A stretch of 64,000 nt of DNA from Cryptomeria japonica (GCF_030272615.1 NC_081409.1:646262468-646326467), one strand, 5' to 3'. Shown: positions 20,641-33,044, counted from the first letter of the stretch. The notes: generated from the letters alone by a model not told the origin. A program made the numbers and translations.

Positions 20641-22151
20641 AAACAAGTATATATATGTTTTGTGTCACTAATTTTGTGTTTCCTTTATGATGTTACTTGT
20701 CTTCTTTGTCACTAATTGCTCTTATTCTTTCTGATCAAGGCCTCCGCACTCCATTACTCATTTGGTTTTCATGCAGGGCTAAAGCGGACTAAAGTCTTAA
20801 AACATCAGGATATTACACTTAAATGTAATCTAACGTCTTCAGACGAGAATAATTGTGTGAATGGGCAAGGAAAGTGAAGAATACAAGGTAGCCCAAGTGC
20901 ATTAGATTTTGGTTTCAATAGTAAGAATATTTAGGGAAGTATCTCTTTAGCACGTTAATGCTTCTTTTAGAATGTAAGTTTATTTATAATAAAAATGTAT
21001 TATATAGCTTGAAATTTCATTGAGAGTTTTAATTTGAATTTGGTTTTATGTTGTGTTGTATAATTTTTGTTGACAATCAATTTTAGATGATATTTTGTGT
21101 CCTTATTTATTTATTTATTAATCTTTATGTTCTAATTCATAAGATTGCATCTTGCCATCATTTGAATTCTCTATGACTGTCTTCATAGTAAATCTATTTA
21201 TTTTACCTTCACACAAACTAGAATGTAAAAGCTCAAAAAGACATAACTTTATTTTTTTGTTAAATTAGTAAAACTTTTAGTTAGACTATTTGTGTTATAT
21301 TTATTTATTAATTTATTATTAATAGTTATTTTTCACTCAAGTGGCTAGATAGTGATCCTATATATCTTACTAGATTGGCTTGGTGGGTTAATTGTCCATC
21401 TACTAATCTGTTAAAATGTTATATATCATCAGCATGGGTGGTTCCAAGGTGAAGCCTCTTTCAAAGGGAAGTTGAGATGGATGATCCTTATTGGGTGAAT
21501 CCCATAACAAGTCCATGCTGGTAAAGATTATAGGCCCCTTTCTAGTGGTGGAGTGCATTCGCGTATGGCATAATCTAGTGAATGCCAATGTATTGGTAAA
21601 TTAAAATACCTAGCTATTATATGGCAAGCTATTTTAATCTAGTGAATGCCAATGTATGGCAAGCTATTTTAATCTACAATGTGTCTTACAATATGATTGC
21701 AAGCTATTTTAAATAATTTTAATGCCAATGTGTTGGTGTTCATTGTAGGTCCCTTTCTATAGTTATTTTTTTGTCAACCAATGAATCAATTCATCTCATT
21801 CAAAATTCCCCAAGAAGCTTTAAAACTCCATGTTTGTTTTTGATATGGGAAATGACTCTTATCATTCTACTCTCTCTAGCATCTATTTCTACACCTACAT
21901 TTCTGTTTTCTTGTCCTACAATTTTAACTCATCCACATTCATTTTGAGCCCCTTCATATGATTGTTTTATTCTCCTTAAGAACTTCTACTCTAACTCATA
22001 TTCCAATTACTGCTTCGAATACTTTATCCATCTTTTAGATATAACTTTTGTTATGACAACCTCTACCACACTTTTTCTTGGAGACATCTTTTTGTCCCTA
22101 CTACTACAAGTCTTCAAATTGTAACCCTATGAAGGGAGACATCCATTTTTT
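20641..22151. other. No gene seen
   Basis: AT-rich. Holds the second copy of the 19141 repeat (21015-21210) and, at 21571-21740, three local copies of a gcaagctattttaa/tagtgaatgccaatgta phrase. The minus frame at 21403-21588 has no recognisable content. Confidence 0.5.
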
Positions 22152-22239
22152 AGCTCCAACTCATATGGACCAATTAGGACTTGAACCTAGGACCTTCCAT
22201 TTGTTTTCAAAGTGCTCTACCAATTGAGCTACTAGGCTC
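22152..22239 (-). mobile_element. SINE-like unit 1 (tRNA-derived head)
   Basis: Minus strand begins gagcctagtagctcaattgg. The polymerase III A box is TAGCTCAATTGG (22220-22231) and the B box GGTTCAAGTCC (22177-22187), with spacing as in a tRNA. The acceptor ends do not pair and no CCA-ready stem forms, so it is a tRNA-derived SINE head, not a tRNA gene. It continues on the minus strand into ctaattggtccatatgagtt. Confidence 0.65.
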
Positions 22240-22345
22240 TTTGAACTTGACCCATCATTTAGTATGGGTGTGCCTTATTTCCAACATTCCTTAAGCCACA
22301 CTATAGGTACTTGGGCCTCTTAAATTGGCTTTGGTTCCACATATT

Positions 22346-22434
22346 GAGCTACAACTTATATGGACTAGTTAAGACTTAGTTCCATTTTTTGTTAGAGTGC
22401 TCAACCAACTGATCTACTTGCCCCTTTTTGGCCA
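22346..22434 (-). mobile_element. SINE-like unit 2, head to tail with unit 1
   Basis: Minus strand ggcaagtagatcagttggtt carries a degenerate A box, a weaker B box (aactaagtctt) and the same tail as unit 1 (taactagtccatataagtt). The two units are about 195 bp apart in the same orientation and are clearly homologous outside the boxes, so they are copies of one family. Confidence 0.6.
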
Positions 22435-24135
22435 ATCCATCGTGGGTTCAAGTGTGGCTTGTTTCCAAAAGCCACATATAATCATTTCCTTATTGGACAA
22501 CCTCTCTAAAGCAAAGATAATGAACTCCTTCCCATAACTATATCTTCCTTTAATATCAATATAATGGTACCACTTCTTTCTAGAAACTAAAATAAAACCC
22601 ACTCCACTATTTATAGCTTAAGAGGAAGAAAAATAATGGTAGCCCTATAGGTGAACAAGTTACCTAATTAATTGGATGTTACAAATAAAGTAGTGACACG
22701 CATATGCACACACACACTTTCCACATAATAATTAATAGGCCCACATGTCATATAATAACATAATCTTATTGACCTATGAGATTAAATGATAAGCAAAGAT
22801 TTTGATAGGGAATGGAACCTTGAACCACTCAAATAGAAATATGCTAAACACAATATTTAGTTGCTTTAAAAGAATCATTTCTTTTTCTATCCTTGACTAA
22901 AATTATAGAAATTAAATCACCTAATTTTTATGACAATATAAAAGAAATAGAAACTTTTTCTTCCCCATTTTTACGTGACACTTATTTACTTCAAACATCT
23001 ATTGATTTAAATGCATGTAAGTTTCTAGTTTGAAGTCGGCTCTCACTGTTAGCAGTTCGATTGATGGTTTGTCTTTGTTCGTTGGCCAATAAAAATGACG
23101 GTTGGTGCTCTCAAGCCATACAGGTGCTTCATCGGGATGCCTTGGCTCACGACATGGAGATGAAGTCCTCCCATGTGATCTCACTGGTTCATAGCTCCAA
23201 TCAAAAGCATGTGCCCTTACCCAGAATTTTATTTTTATTTTTATTTTTTTAAAAGAGCAAATATATGAACATGAAAATCTATTGAATTTGTGGAATGATT
23301 AATGCATTTAATTTTTTTTCGTTAATTTTAGTGGAAGTATATTTGTAATTTTTATTATCTATATTGATTGAAAGTATTTTTTGGTTTAATTATATTAGAC
23401 TTGATAATACTATTATCAAAATAAAATAAAAAAATCTACTTTTTTTTTAATCTACAATAATATTTAGATTTATTAAGATTAGAATTTCAAACTTTCTAAC
23501 TCCAAAGACTACATACTAAAAATCAAAATAACAAAGCTAATAATACAATTATAAATATTTTAACACAAAGTTAGTTGGATGGTTTATGGATAACCAGCTA
23601 CCTGTTTATTCCAATAGATTTTAGCATTTATAAGCATTCAACAACCCCTGCGAGATAAAAAGATAAATTTCTACTCCTTTTTTGATTAATTCTAAAATTT
23701 AGATTCTGAATTTGGCACAATTATACCAATTCCCTGGCACAGCATATCAACAGATTTTGCCAACCACTGCAAGTTTGGAATTGGAGTTCTTCAATTCAAT
23801 ATAAAAAGAAAAGATTAGAAAATATATATGGGCAGATGCATTAGAGCCCAAAAGAGTCAACAGTAAGCTCTTCTTTGCTCCATTTCTATTACTGAAAACT
23901 CTTGCCACATGATTAAAGCTTACAACCGAAAAAAATAACTGTAGGAGCTATTTATGCTTTGGCTTGTTAAACGGTTGTAGTCAAAGACAACCATTAGATG
24001 CTTCGAAATGTACTCTTGGAGCCTTTTGCAAACTAAAGATTATTTTGAATTTGATATAATACTGTTATAAGAACAACTTAAGCTCAAATCAGAGCATATT
24101 AGCTTTAGATTTCCAAAAAATCAACTTGGATGCAT
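22435..24135. other. No gene seen
   Basis: AT-rich spacer. A 61-codon minus frame at 22999-23184 lies in a GC-richer patch but resembles nothing I know and has no context supporting a gene. Flank of copia-3 on the right. Confidence 0.45.
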
Positions 24136-24140
24136 ATCAT
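24136..24140. other. Target site duplication ATCAT (left)
   Basis: Identical to 29417-29421. Confidence 0.92.
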
Positions 24141-24436
24141 TGTTAGGATGAAGAAACAAATTTAAACAGCAGATAAAACAGAATTAAAAACACACAACAC
24201 AGACAAATGAGACACAGATTTATCGTGGTTCGGCAATGGCCTACGTTCACACTTGAAGCAGGGGAATCAATAGATTAATAACCAATCTGGTTTACACATA
24301 CACAGCTGCAAGCAGCTCCAGAAAAATCAGTCTACAAATGAAATACAATCAGCTCTTAAAGAGCTTGCAAGGAGAAGTTGAAGAGCCAAGAGTTTTGGCG
24401 GCAAGAGAAGGAGTCCGTTGGACTTCACTTCCAACG
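24141..24436 (-). repeat. 3' LTR of copia-3
   Basis: Plus orientation TGTTAGGATGAAG to CACTTCCAACG; the terminal CA has mutated to CG here (CA in the partner). Adjacent inside is the purine tract. Confidence 0.92.
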
Positions 24437-24447
24437 ATCTCCCACTG
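24437..24447 (-). other. Polypurine tract of copia-3
   Basis: Minus strand CAGTGGGAGAT directly before the LTR. Confidence 0.8.
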
Positions 24448-24497
24448 AAGACCAACGAACTACTGCAACAAGTTGATTCCCCCACTCAGTCCTACTA

Positions 24498-25040
24498 TCA
24501 GTTATTGGAAAAGCTGAGAAAAGCTCGGCAGAAATCGAACTTCTCCCACTTAACTACTTTAGTGAGCACGTCAATTGGATTCATGTCGGTATGAATTTTA
24601 TCTACATGAAACTTGCCTTCTTCGACCAGATGGCGAACATAATGAGTGCGAACATAAACATGTTTTGACCGCGGCTGAGATGTCTGATGTTTAGTCGTAA
24701 CAATGGCATTGTTGTTATCACAAAACAAAACAAAATCTGATTGCTTCAACCCCAACTCGTTGAACAAGAGTTGCAACCATACCATCTCTTTTGCTCCTTC
24801 AGAAAGAGCTATGTATTCAACCTCCGCAGTCAATTGAGCAACTATATGTTGCAATTTTGAAGCCCAACTGATCGTTGTCCCGACAAATGTGAAAGCATAA
24901 CCTGAAGTAGACTTTCTTTTGTCTAAGTCACCGGCAAAATTAGAATCGATAAACCCTTGCAAAAGTGCCTTGTCCTTTCCAAACCATAATAAAAAATCAG
25001 AAGTACCCTTGAAATACTGCAAGATATACTTGACCGCCTC
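24498..25040 (-). pseudogene. Copia-3 RNase H
   Basis: About 175 open residues to a natural-looking stop at 24498. Motifs: GFIDSNFAGDLDKRKSTSGY (catalytic Asp), SWASKLQHIVAQLTAEVEY (Glu), FVLFCDNNNAI (Asp), SKHVYVRTHYVRHLVEEG, IDVLTKVV. All three acidic residues are present. It is in frame with the RT part upstream and separated from it only by a stop at 25041. Confidence 0.87.
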
Positions 25041-26426
25041 TCAATGTGATTTGCCCGGATTAGCCATAAATCTGCTCACCAATCCCACGGCATGAGCAAT
25101 GTCTGGTCGAGTAGACACCATAGCATACATGAGACTTCCAACTGCAGATTTGTATAAAATTTTATCCATAAACTCTCTATCTTCTTGTGTTTTTGGACAC
25201 AATTGAGAAGACATTTGAAAATGAGAGGCTAAGGGTACACAAACAAACTTAGCATCCACCATACCAGATTTGTCCAAAACTTTTTTAATGTAGTCTTGCT
25301 GAGATAGTTTGAGTTCTCTCTTTTTCCTATCCCAAAAAATAGTTATTCATAGAATCTTCTTTGCTGCCCCTAAATCTTTCATGGCAAATTCCTTTGCTAA
25401 GTGGGTTTTAAGTTCACTCACGATTTTCATGCTTGTGCCGACCACTAGCCTATCATCCACATAAAGGAGAAGAATGACAAATTCGCCATTAGGGAGCTTC
25501 TTAAAATAGAGACAAGGATCAGACTCGCTGCGAGTAAACTTGTGATCAATCATGAATTTGTCAAATTTAAGATACCATTGCCGGAGGGCTTGCTTGAGCC
25601 CATACAAACTGTGTTTCAATATGCAATAGAGGTGTTCCTACCCCTTTTTAATAAACCCTTCCGGCTGATGCATAAATAGTTCCTCATCAAGATCGCCATG
25701 GAGAAATATCATCTTCACATCCAGCTGTTCAAGTTCAAGATTGCACGCTGCAACTAAGCACAATAATGCTCGGATGGTAGTCATTTTGACTACTGGAAAG
25801 AAAATTTCTTTGAAGTCGAGGTCTTGCTGTTGAGCATATCCCTTTACAACTAGTCTTGCTCAAAATCTTTTGTGACCATCAACTTCATCTTTTAGTTTAT
25901 ACACCCACTTATTTCTTAATGCTTTTCTGTCAGGCGAAAGTGGCACCAAATCCCATGTCTGATTTCGCAATAGTGCGTCCATTTCTTCGCACATTGCAGC
26001 GTGCCAGTTATCACGATCTGCAATTTTACAAGCTTCTATGTATGTTGCGGGCTCTGTTTGATCAGAGATGAGCAAAGTAGGTTCAGCTTCTTCACAAAAC
26101 AATAAATCATAATCAGAGAACTTTGCAGGAGGTCGCCTTTGTCTGGAAGATTTCCTCTTTGTTTCAGAAGTAGAGTCATTCAATTTTTGTGATCCCTGTT
26201 TATACAAATTGATATCTCTCCCATTGTTAATCTGCCTGGTAATGCCTCTGTTTTTGTGTCTGGTAATGTCCCTGTCTGCAGGGTAATCGAAGGCCTGTGG
26301 ATTTTTATCCACGTGAGATGTATGTAGATTGCAGGAGGATGAACCCGCAGAACCACTTTCCACGGCCTGCCTTTGGCGAGTGTGCAGAGGACTAGGTGCG
26401 GTGGTAGCATCTTCCACGGCCCGCAC
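25041..26426 (-). pseudogene. Copia-3 reverse transcriptase
   Basis: One reading frame with four stops. Motifs in order: [47 protein letters not shown] (catalytic Asp), HSLYGLKQALRQWY, LLLYVDDRLVVG, LAKEFAMKDLG, SAVGSLMYAMVSTRPDIAHAV. The YVDD centre is intact, but the usual Met/Ile after it is Arg (YVDDR), probably a substitution. Stops lie at 25860, in 25620-25700, at 25347 and at 25041. Confidence 0.88.
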
Positions 26427-27146
26427 AGGAGGAAGACTCTGCAGTTTGTTTTCACCATTAGCAGCAAAAACCTATGGTGGCGATGAACCCGTGGGAAGGG
26501 AAACATGGGGCAGGCGTGACAACCAATCCACCGTTTGTGGAGAATGCTCAGCAACCGGTGGTGAGTTCCCAGCCTCACGTGACCACTTTCCTTGCAGTGA
26601 AGGACCACCGTGTCGTGGAGTATGCGAGCTGGTGTGATTGGAGAGGGCGGGAGCATGATAATGTGTAGGCATCGGCACTACCGAGTTGAAGACATCTTTA
26701 ACAATCTTCCTGCAAGCTTGTGATGATTGAGTGGTGTTATCTGGTCCCTCTGTTCCATGGTGTGCTATTTCAAATGGTTGTGAACAGTCATGATAAACAC
26801 TTTCTTCTTCATCATTCTCAGTCTGAGAATTATATTCAATCATGGTAGGTGACATAGGGGCTCCCATTGAATGAGAGCCCGAAGGCAGAGCGCTGGTAGT
26901 CGAATTCTGAAATAAAGACATAGGGACATATTCTTTTTCTGATTTATTTGAATTTTGTAGTGCGGGAAAGGAGGTTTCATGGAAAATTACATCCCTACTA
27001 TGCACAATCTTTTTGTGAACTGGATCCCACAATCTGAAACCAAATTGCTCTTCGCCATAACCCACAAAAATACATTTCAGCGACTTTGGATCCAATTTGG
27101 TTAGCTTCTCCTTGGTTATATGCAAAAAGGCTTCACATCCAAACAC
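26427..27146 (-). pseudogene. Copia-3 integrase C-terminal part and linker
   Basis: Reads MFGCEAFLHITKEKLTKLDP, KCIFVGYGEEQFGFRLWDP and HSRDVIFHETSF, the conserved copia integrase C-terminal block (FGC.AF, F.GY, G.RLW, SRDV.F.E). A variable Ser/Pro/His-rich linker leads to RT. Stop at 26472. The overlapping frames on the other strand (26329-26668) are shadows. Confidence 0.85.
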
Positions 27147-27777
27147 ATGAAGATGTGAGTATGAAATCCTCTTCCCTTGTCATTCCTCTTCCGGAATACC
27201 AAAATCCAATTTAGATGATGGACTTCAGTTGATTAAATACATTGCTGTGTTACATGCTTCTGCCCAAAATTCCTTGCCTAAACCCGCATTTGACAACATA
27301 CATCGTGCCTTTTCAAGAATTGTTCTATTCATCCTCTCAGTTGCACCGTTTTCTTGAGGAGTGAAAGGAACAACCTTGATTCTTCTAATCCCATTATCAA
27401 CACAAAAATCATCAAATTCATGTGAACAAAATTCCCCACCGTTATCGGTTTGTAAACATTTAATCTTATGCCCAATCTGATTTTCAACTAAAGCCTTGAA
27501 AATTTTAAATTTTGAAAAGACTTCAGATTTCCTAGAAAGCAAAGAAATCCATACTTTTCTTGTACAATCATCAAGAAAGGTTACAAAATAGTTAGCTCCT
27601 CCAATGGAGGTTACCTCGGTAAGCCCAAAAACATCCGAGTATATTAGCTCTAGCGGTTTTGTCTGTGTCATACCCACCTTTCAAAAAACTGACTCTCTTC
27701 TGTTTGCCATAAAGGCAATGTTCACAAAAGGCTAAGTCAACAAGTTTGAGACCCGGTAGCTGATTTCTTGTATGCAT
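27147..27777 (-). pseudogene. Copia-3 integrase catalytic core
   Basis: ELIYSDVFG (first Asp), DDCTRKVWISLL, KCLQTDNGGEFCS (second Asp), FTPQENGATERMNRTILEKA (Glu). All three DDE residues and their spacing are preserved in 150 open residues. The zinc-site cysteines CEHCLYGKQKR lie just upstream in another frame, so a single frameshift at about 27670 separates them. Confidence 0.88.
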
Positions 27778-28310
27778 AACATGGAGTCCTTTCTTGCTAA
27801 TGTGCCCAAGTCTTTAATGCCAAAGATCCGCTTTGCTATCCTCAATCACCATTGCAGCTCCCACTTCACCATGAGTCTTAAATATGTATAAACTACCCAC
27901 TTTATTACCATTTGCAATCAACATGGTACCATGAGTCACCTTCCATGTATCCAAAAGAAAATTTACATTAAGGCCTTGATCAAAGAGTTCTCCAACGGAT
28001 ATCAAATTCCAGTTCAATTTTGGGACATGGCGAACATCTTTGAGCAACCATGTTTTACCACTTTCTAATGGTAGCAATACATCCCCTTTGTCTATAATTT
28101 CACAAGCTTTGTTATCTCCTAAAAAAACATTTCCAAAATGACATTCATTGTAGGTAATGAACGCTTCAAGACATGAGGTAGCATGATGGGAGGCACCGGA
28201 ATCAAGCACCCATGAATCCGGAGTAGTGTCGGTTGTTGAAAGGATTAGAACACTATCATCTTTATCATAGACTGTATTTGCTTCGCCGTCCTGCACCCTC
28301 TCTTGTGTCC
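27778..28310 (-). pseudogene. Copia-3 protease and GAG-pre-integrase
   Basis: PDSWVLDSGASHHAT is an intact aspartic-protease active site (DSG), followed by LGDNKACEIIDKGDV, LKDVRHVPKLNWNLISVGEL and DLWH, with a stop at 27814 before RLGHISKKGL. In frame with gag upstream. Confidence 0.87.
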
Positions 28311-29064
28311 TTTTGAAGTTTCTATAATCTTTCTTCACATGACTAGCTTTGCCACAAAACCAACATTCACCATTTCTATTTCTAGACTTCGATCTCCTTG
28401 CTGATTTTGAACGTCTATGATAATTATTTCTGCCTCTATTATGACTTCTACCTCTATTTTCGGTGCTGATCACCGTTAAGGCTTCACCGGATGAAGGTTC
28501 GTCATTCTTTCTTCTCAAATCCTCGCTGAGAAGAGTAGTTGCTACATCATTAAAAACCAACTTATTTTTACCGGATATAGATGTGCTAACTGTTGTTACA
28601 ACGCCATCCCAGCTGCTTGGCAAAGAACATAATAAGAGAACAACCTTGCTCTCATCATCTTGTGTCATCCCCACCGAAGTCGTTTGACTAATCAATGTAT
28701 TAAATTCATTGATGTGGTTTGCCATAGCACAACCTTCCTTCATTTTCAATTTGTACAAGCGCTCCATGATAAATACTTTATTTGCAGTCGATGCCATTTC
28801 AGACATGGTTGTGAGTCTATGCCATACATCTTTTGTTGTTGCATCACCCGTGATATTGAAGAGAACATTGTTGGACAGCGAAAGAAAAATTGTTGCTCTT
28901 GCCTTGTCTGATTTTTCCTATTCTTCATCAGCCATCGCAGTTGGCTTCTTCGCTTTCCCTTCAAGCGCAAGTGAAAGGTCTTGCTTTATCAGCAAAGACT
29001 CCATCTGCACCTTCCATTACCCGAAGCTCTGACCGGAGAAATGCTCTATCTTAACTTCTTCCAT
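28311..29064 (-). pseudogene. Copia-3 gag
   Basis: ATG at 29064, 46 bases after the primer site, reads MEEVKIEHFSGQSFG then a stop, VQMESLLIKQDLSLALEG, DVWHRLTTMSEMASTANKVF, KMKEGCAMANHINEFNTLIS, ending in a basic Arg/Ser stretch and zinc knuckle CWFCGKASHVKKDY. The last knuckle Cys is Tyr. Two early stops (near 29020 and 28920). Confidence 0.87.
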
Positions 29065-29110
29065 GATTATGGAATTTCAACCACCAAAATCTTAACAACT
29101 ATCTAACCTC

Positions 29111-29122
29111 ACTCTGATACCA
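29111..29122 (-). other. Primer-binding site of copia-3
   Basis: Minus strand TGGTATCAGAGT, 11/12 to the initiator Met-tRNA site, two bases from the LTR. Confidence 0.9.
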
Positions 29123-29124
29123 AT

Positions 29125-29416
29125 TGTTAGGATGAAGAAACGAATTTAAACAGTAGATAAAATAGAATTAAAAACACAGAACACAGACAAATGCGACACA
29201 CATTTATCGTGGCTCGGCAATTGCCTACGTCCACACTTTAGCAGGGGAATCAATAGATTAATAACCAATCTGGTTTACACATACACAGCTGCAAGCAGCT
29301 CCAGAAAAATCAGTCTATAAATGAAATACAATCAGCTCTTAAAGAGCTTGCAAAGAGAAGTTGAAGAGCCAAGAGTTTTGGCGACAAGAGGAGTCCCTTA
29401 GAATTCACTTCCAACA
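29125..29416 (-). repeat. 5' LTR of copia-3
   Basis: Plus orientation TGTTAGGATGAAG to CACTTCCAACA, 292 bp, followed by ATCAT. No clear TATA box was seen. Confidence 0.92.
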
Positions 29417-29421
29417 ATCAT
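29417..29421. other. Target site duplication ATCAT (right)
   Basis: Matches 24136-24140. Confidence 0.92.
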
Positions 29422-31527
29422 ATGGTTATATAAGTTACAGAAAATCTGCCCTCAAATTCATGACAGGCTGCACATACAATGACTTGATTAAAAAAATCTC
29501 TTTTGAGGTAAAGAAGAATCAGTTTGCAGAAATTATTATCATGAAAATTACGTGATATTAAGAAAAGTTTGAGGCAGATCTTGTTGAGTTGCAGCTTCAC
29601 TTTCCAATCTATCATTGACTTCTTCCATCATGCCAATATTAAGGTGGCATGGCTTGTGACTCCAATCTGTATCATATTTTGAATTCCATTCTGGTCAAAA
29701 GTAAAAGAAACATTAGGATGGCAATGAGGAGAATGATAGGGCAGTTTCTCACCTTTTTATCCAGATTAGAGTACTCCAGTTAAGTGACTTCCCCTGCATT
29801 ACAATAAAATCATCAGCCATTACCAAAACATATCAAGAGAAATTCAAATTAAGATAAAATTTGATTTACTACATGATTGACTTCACAGATGTTAAAACCC
29901 ATGTAAACTCAAATCAGAAAAAGAAAAGATATAATAATTTATTTTAATTTTATTAATATTGAGAGGTCCTAAGGCCATTAGATTACATTATATTATTGAT
30001 ATGACCATTCTCAATAAGCGTTACTTGAAGTCCGATATACTTTAGTCTTAATATATTCCTCCTCTTCTATGTTATTGGATGTTGTGTTTATAGGCTTATT
30101 GAAAGGCTAATGAAAGGTCAAGGTTAGGTTTGTCTTAACACATTAGATAAAGTATAAATCAGAGGTTTGATAAAGGGGTTGCTAGAATTTGCTCAAGGTA
30201 TGAGAGAGTAATAAAGACCTGTTTAATGAGTCATTTTTTATCAATTTGTTATACGGATTAACTATCAAAAGTCGGATAAAATTTCAATCTATCAAACATA
30301 ATTTTTTTCATTTATATCTAAATTTTTCATAACAAGAATGACAAGAATTCTTCAAACATGTGCTTTTACACTCATACTGAATTTCACCTAACAAGAGTTA
30401 CCTCAAACATACACTATTCAACTAATATCAAATGTTCACATATCAAAAATTCGTAAGCAAAATAGCAGATCATTTCTTTGAGCAACTGTTATTCTATGAT
30501 TTCATTCTGACATATTTTTTCAAGTGATCTATCTTTTCTCAGAGTCCCAAGTTCTGTCAAAAAGAATGTGGATGCAATAAACAAGCTTCGGCAATTCAAA
30601 GAGAAGATTACTCACTTTCAGACTTAGTATGTTGTTAATCAGAATCAAGAAATTTGTCAAGTTATGAAATAATTTGTATCCTACATTCGCTTATTCTTTG
30701 ATTGATACATTGTATAATCTTTTATTTCTTTCAGCTATCTCTTAATAGTTTTATTCTTGTAATTGCATTGTTTCAATAAAATTACCATACTTATATTTAA
30801 AATATGTCGAGAGATATCTTATAATAGAAGAGAATCATTGTAAAATAAATGTTCTTACTAAACATCAAGAATACAAATCCATTAAACTGCTACATGCAAA
30901 AAGTTGTAAATCTAGTTGGAGACAAGTGGCAAGGGTTCTATTTTATTTGGAGTAATAAAATAACACCTCCACAAAAACTGAAACATGGCATATTTCATGC
31001 ATTTACCCGTCATTTGAATGTCAAATTGTTTAAAAAATTAATTTTTGTATACAGATATTTTGATATCATTGTAGATGCCTCCCGACATAAAAAACAATAA
31101 AGATACCCTTTTATCAATTATAATCCATTTTGAAGTGGCAAGCACCCTTGCGCATTTTGCAGATGGGATGCAAGTTCGCAATCATGAAAAACACTATTTA
31201 TAAGGGTGCCCTTAATCATTATTTTTGTCACCACGTGATCTCATTCACAATCATCTCCAGCTGACAATTCATTCAAAACATTTATTCTACATATACAGCT
31301 TCTTATCAGGTTAAAGGTTGGAATGCTTTGGCAAAAGGATAGAAGGTTTCTTTGTTGGAATTTTAAATTTAGTTTATTTGTCCTGAGCCTGCTCCCCAGA
31401 AGTCCAAGTCCGGCAGGAGTAAATGTAGCCTGTTGTAAGCAGCCTACAGCAAGCTACCTGCAGCCTGGAAGATTTGGGCAGACTTTGGGATATGCACTCC
31501 AAGTTGCCTCTGATTTTATAGCAGAAA
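29422..31527. other. No gene seen
   Basis: AT-rich spacer. Small open frames (29361-29615, 30849-31100, 31323-31574) show no family resemblance, and no repeat partner was seen in the window. Confidence 0.45.
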
Positions 31528-31848
31528 TTATTTGTTGGCAGCAAATGCAAATTTATTATGGTAGGGAAGTTTGAATTTTGAATTTTGAGGGAGAAAACGA
31601 TTGAACAGCAAGAGACAAAAAGGGAAGACTATTTTCCTAATCAGTAAGTTTTTGATTAAGGGAAAACAAGTTTTGAAGGGACCTGAAACTCTATACAAAA
31701 CAGGTTTTGGAAGGACCTGCAACCCAAACCGAAAGATAAGCCTGAAAGTCCATCCTAAGAAATAGAACACAAATGAGACTCGGCACAGCCATACAAAAGA
31801 CGGGGTACAACACAACAAGGACCCCCAACAAAAATCAATGGGCTGCAA
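31528..31848 (-). repeat. LINE-like 3' tail remnant
   Basis: Minus strand contains gtttcaggtcccttcaaaac followed by ttgttttcccttaatcaaaaa, and resembles the duplicated unit at 44114-44637, which ends similarly in cttaataaaaaa. An A-rich end after a conserved tail fits a non-LTR retrotransposon. The 106-codon frame here is probably fortuitous. Confidence 0.4.
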
Positions 31849-31906
31849 AAACTAGCAGCCCCAACCCAACCAGGACGGATCAAGAATTTGACCTACCCTT
31901 GTGGGA

Positions 31907-32281
31907 TCAAAGGGTCATATCAAAAGAGGACTGGGACGATTTAGATTTCTTACTTTTAACGGTAATCCATCGCTCCTCAACCCTAGCAGCAGCCTTTTGC
32001 CAAAAAGATGGGTCCAAAATAGAGGACCTCCCATCACCAGGAGGAACAGAGCCAACAACCAGAGAGGCAAGGATAGCAGAAATCTGAGAATCAGACAAAG
32101 ATCCAGCAGCAATCTGGGAAGCGGGAAGGTCATCCACTAAAGAAGAAGATCCAGTATCCTTCAAACGATCAGTTGAGATGCCACCACAAGCATCCACACA
32201 CTCCCGAGGCGAAGCGACACCTGAATCAAAGGCAGCAGCCAGAGGCGCAATACCATCGGCCTGAGGAACCTGCACAACCAC
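31907..32281 (-). pseudogene. Unassigned open frame upstream of LINE-like tail
   Basis: 124 codons on the minus strand, from VQVPQADGIAPLAAAFDSG to WITVKSKKSKSSQSSFDMTL, clearly GC-richer than its surroundings. The WITVKSKK...DMTL end resembles the junction between an N-terminal Ser-rich region and the rest of some plant LINE or gypsy ORF1 proteins, but I cannot name it. Its order before the LINE-like tail suggests one deleted LINE. Confidence 0.35.
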
Positions 32282-33039
32282 TCAGGAGAACCTTTTCTTT
32301 TGAACAAAATAGTGTTCAGAGGAGGCACCCTTCCCAACAAGTAAGTTGTTGAAGTAGTTGAAGAAGTTTTATGCAGCAGTAGAAGGAATGTTTTTTTGTG
32401 TGTTCTCTAAGTAATTAAGAGTACTACAGCAGCAATTGTGTTTATTGGTTGAGCAATGATTGCTCTAGGTTTGAGAAACTCTAAGTGAGCTGTAGTTCAA
32501 AATCAGCTCAGAGTTGGTCCAGTTTATTTAGTGTTTGGGAGCAGTTCCAGAATGCTCCAAGTTAGTTTGTAATCAGTAGCCATATTCAGTTAGATTATTT
32601 TGTAATATTCCCTGTTGTTATATGGCTAAAAGTGAAGGGAATATTATCAAACAATTGTCTCATAACCTGCTGTTCTAGTTTCAGATTGTATAACCTACGT
32701 GTTATGCAGTTTCAGACTGCTAGTATAATCCTATGTGTTATAGGGTTTCTGATACAATTTTGGTTTTTTGATTAAAGAAATATTGTCAAACAGATCACAT
32801 ACAATCTGAAACTTATATAAACTGATTTGCAAGCATCTGGGAAAATATGACAAACTAACCATTAAAGGAAACAACTCAAATTTGCATCAATTCTGAAGTT
32901 GACATTTTGTCAAATAATTGTCATACATGCTTCAAAAAAGAATTCTGAAGTAACACTACAGCAACAGCCATCATTTTCTGATTTCTATTTCAGACTCTTC
33001 AAGGTACACAATGATAGTTATTGATGCAAGAATAAAGAC
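32282..33039. other. No gene seen
   Basis: Non-coding, with phrases like agtttcagatt/cctacgtgttatgcag repeated locally (32690-32770). Could be an old LTR. Ends at the ATAAC target duplication. Confidence 0.4.
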
Positions 33040-33044
33040 ATAAC
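33040..33044. other. Target site duplication ATAAC (left)
   Basis: Same five bases at 43058-43062. Confidence 0.9.

Larger units (their letters stand above)
24141..29416 (-). mobile_element. Copia-3, full-length LTR retrotransposon
   Basis: 5276 bp, minus strand, bounded by ATCAT duplications, with LTRs of 296 and 292 bp that differ at roughly 5% of sites by eye. Order: LTR, primer site, gag, protease, integrase, RT, RNase H, purine tract, LTR. From the ATG at 29064 the polyprotein stays in one frame to about 27670, shifts once, then stays in a second frame to 24498, with about nine stops. Compared with copia-1 and copia-4 it has short LTRs and a different sequence, so it is another lineage. 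Confidence 0.93.

Noticed and set aside
22152-22239. A functional tRNA gene
   Set aside because: A and B boxes are present, but acceptor and anticodon stems do not pair and a homologous tail follows, as in a SINE.
22999-23184. Small minus-strand gene of 61 codons in a GC-richer patch
   Set aside because: No motif, splice context or second copy supports it.
26329-26668. GC-rich plus-strand frames
   Set aside because: Opposite strand of the copia-3 integrase-RT linker, which has clear homology.
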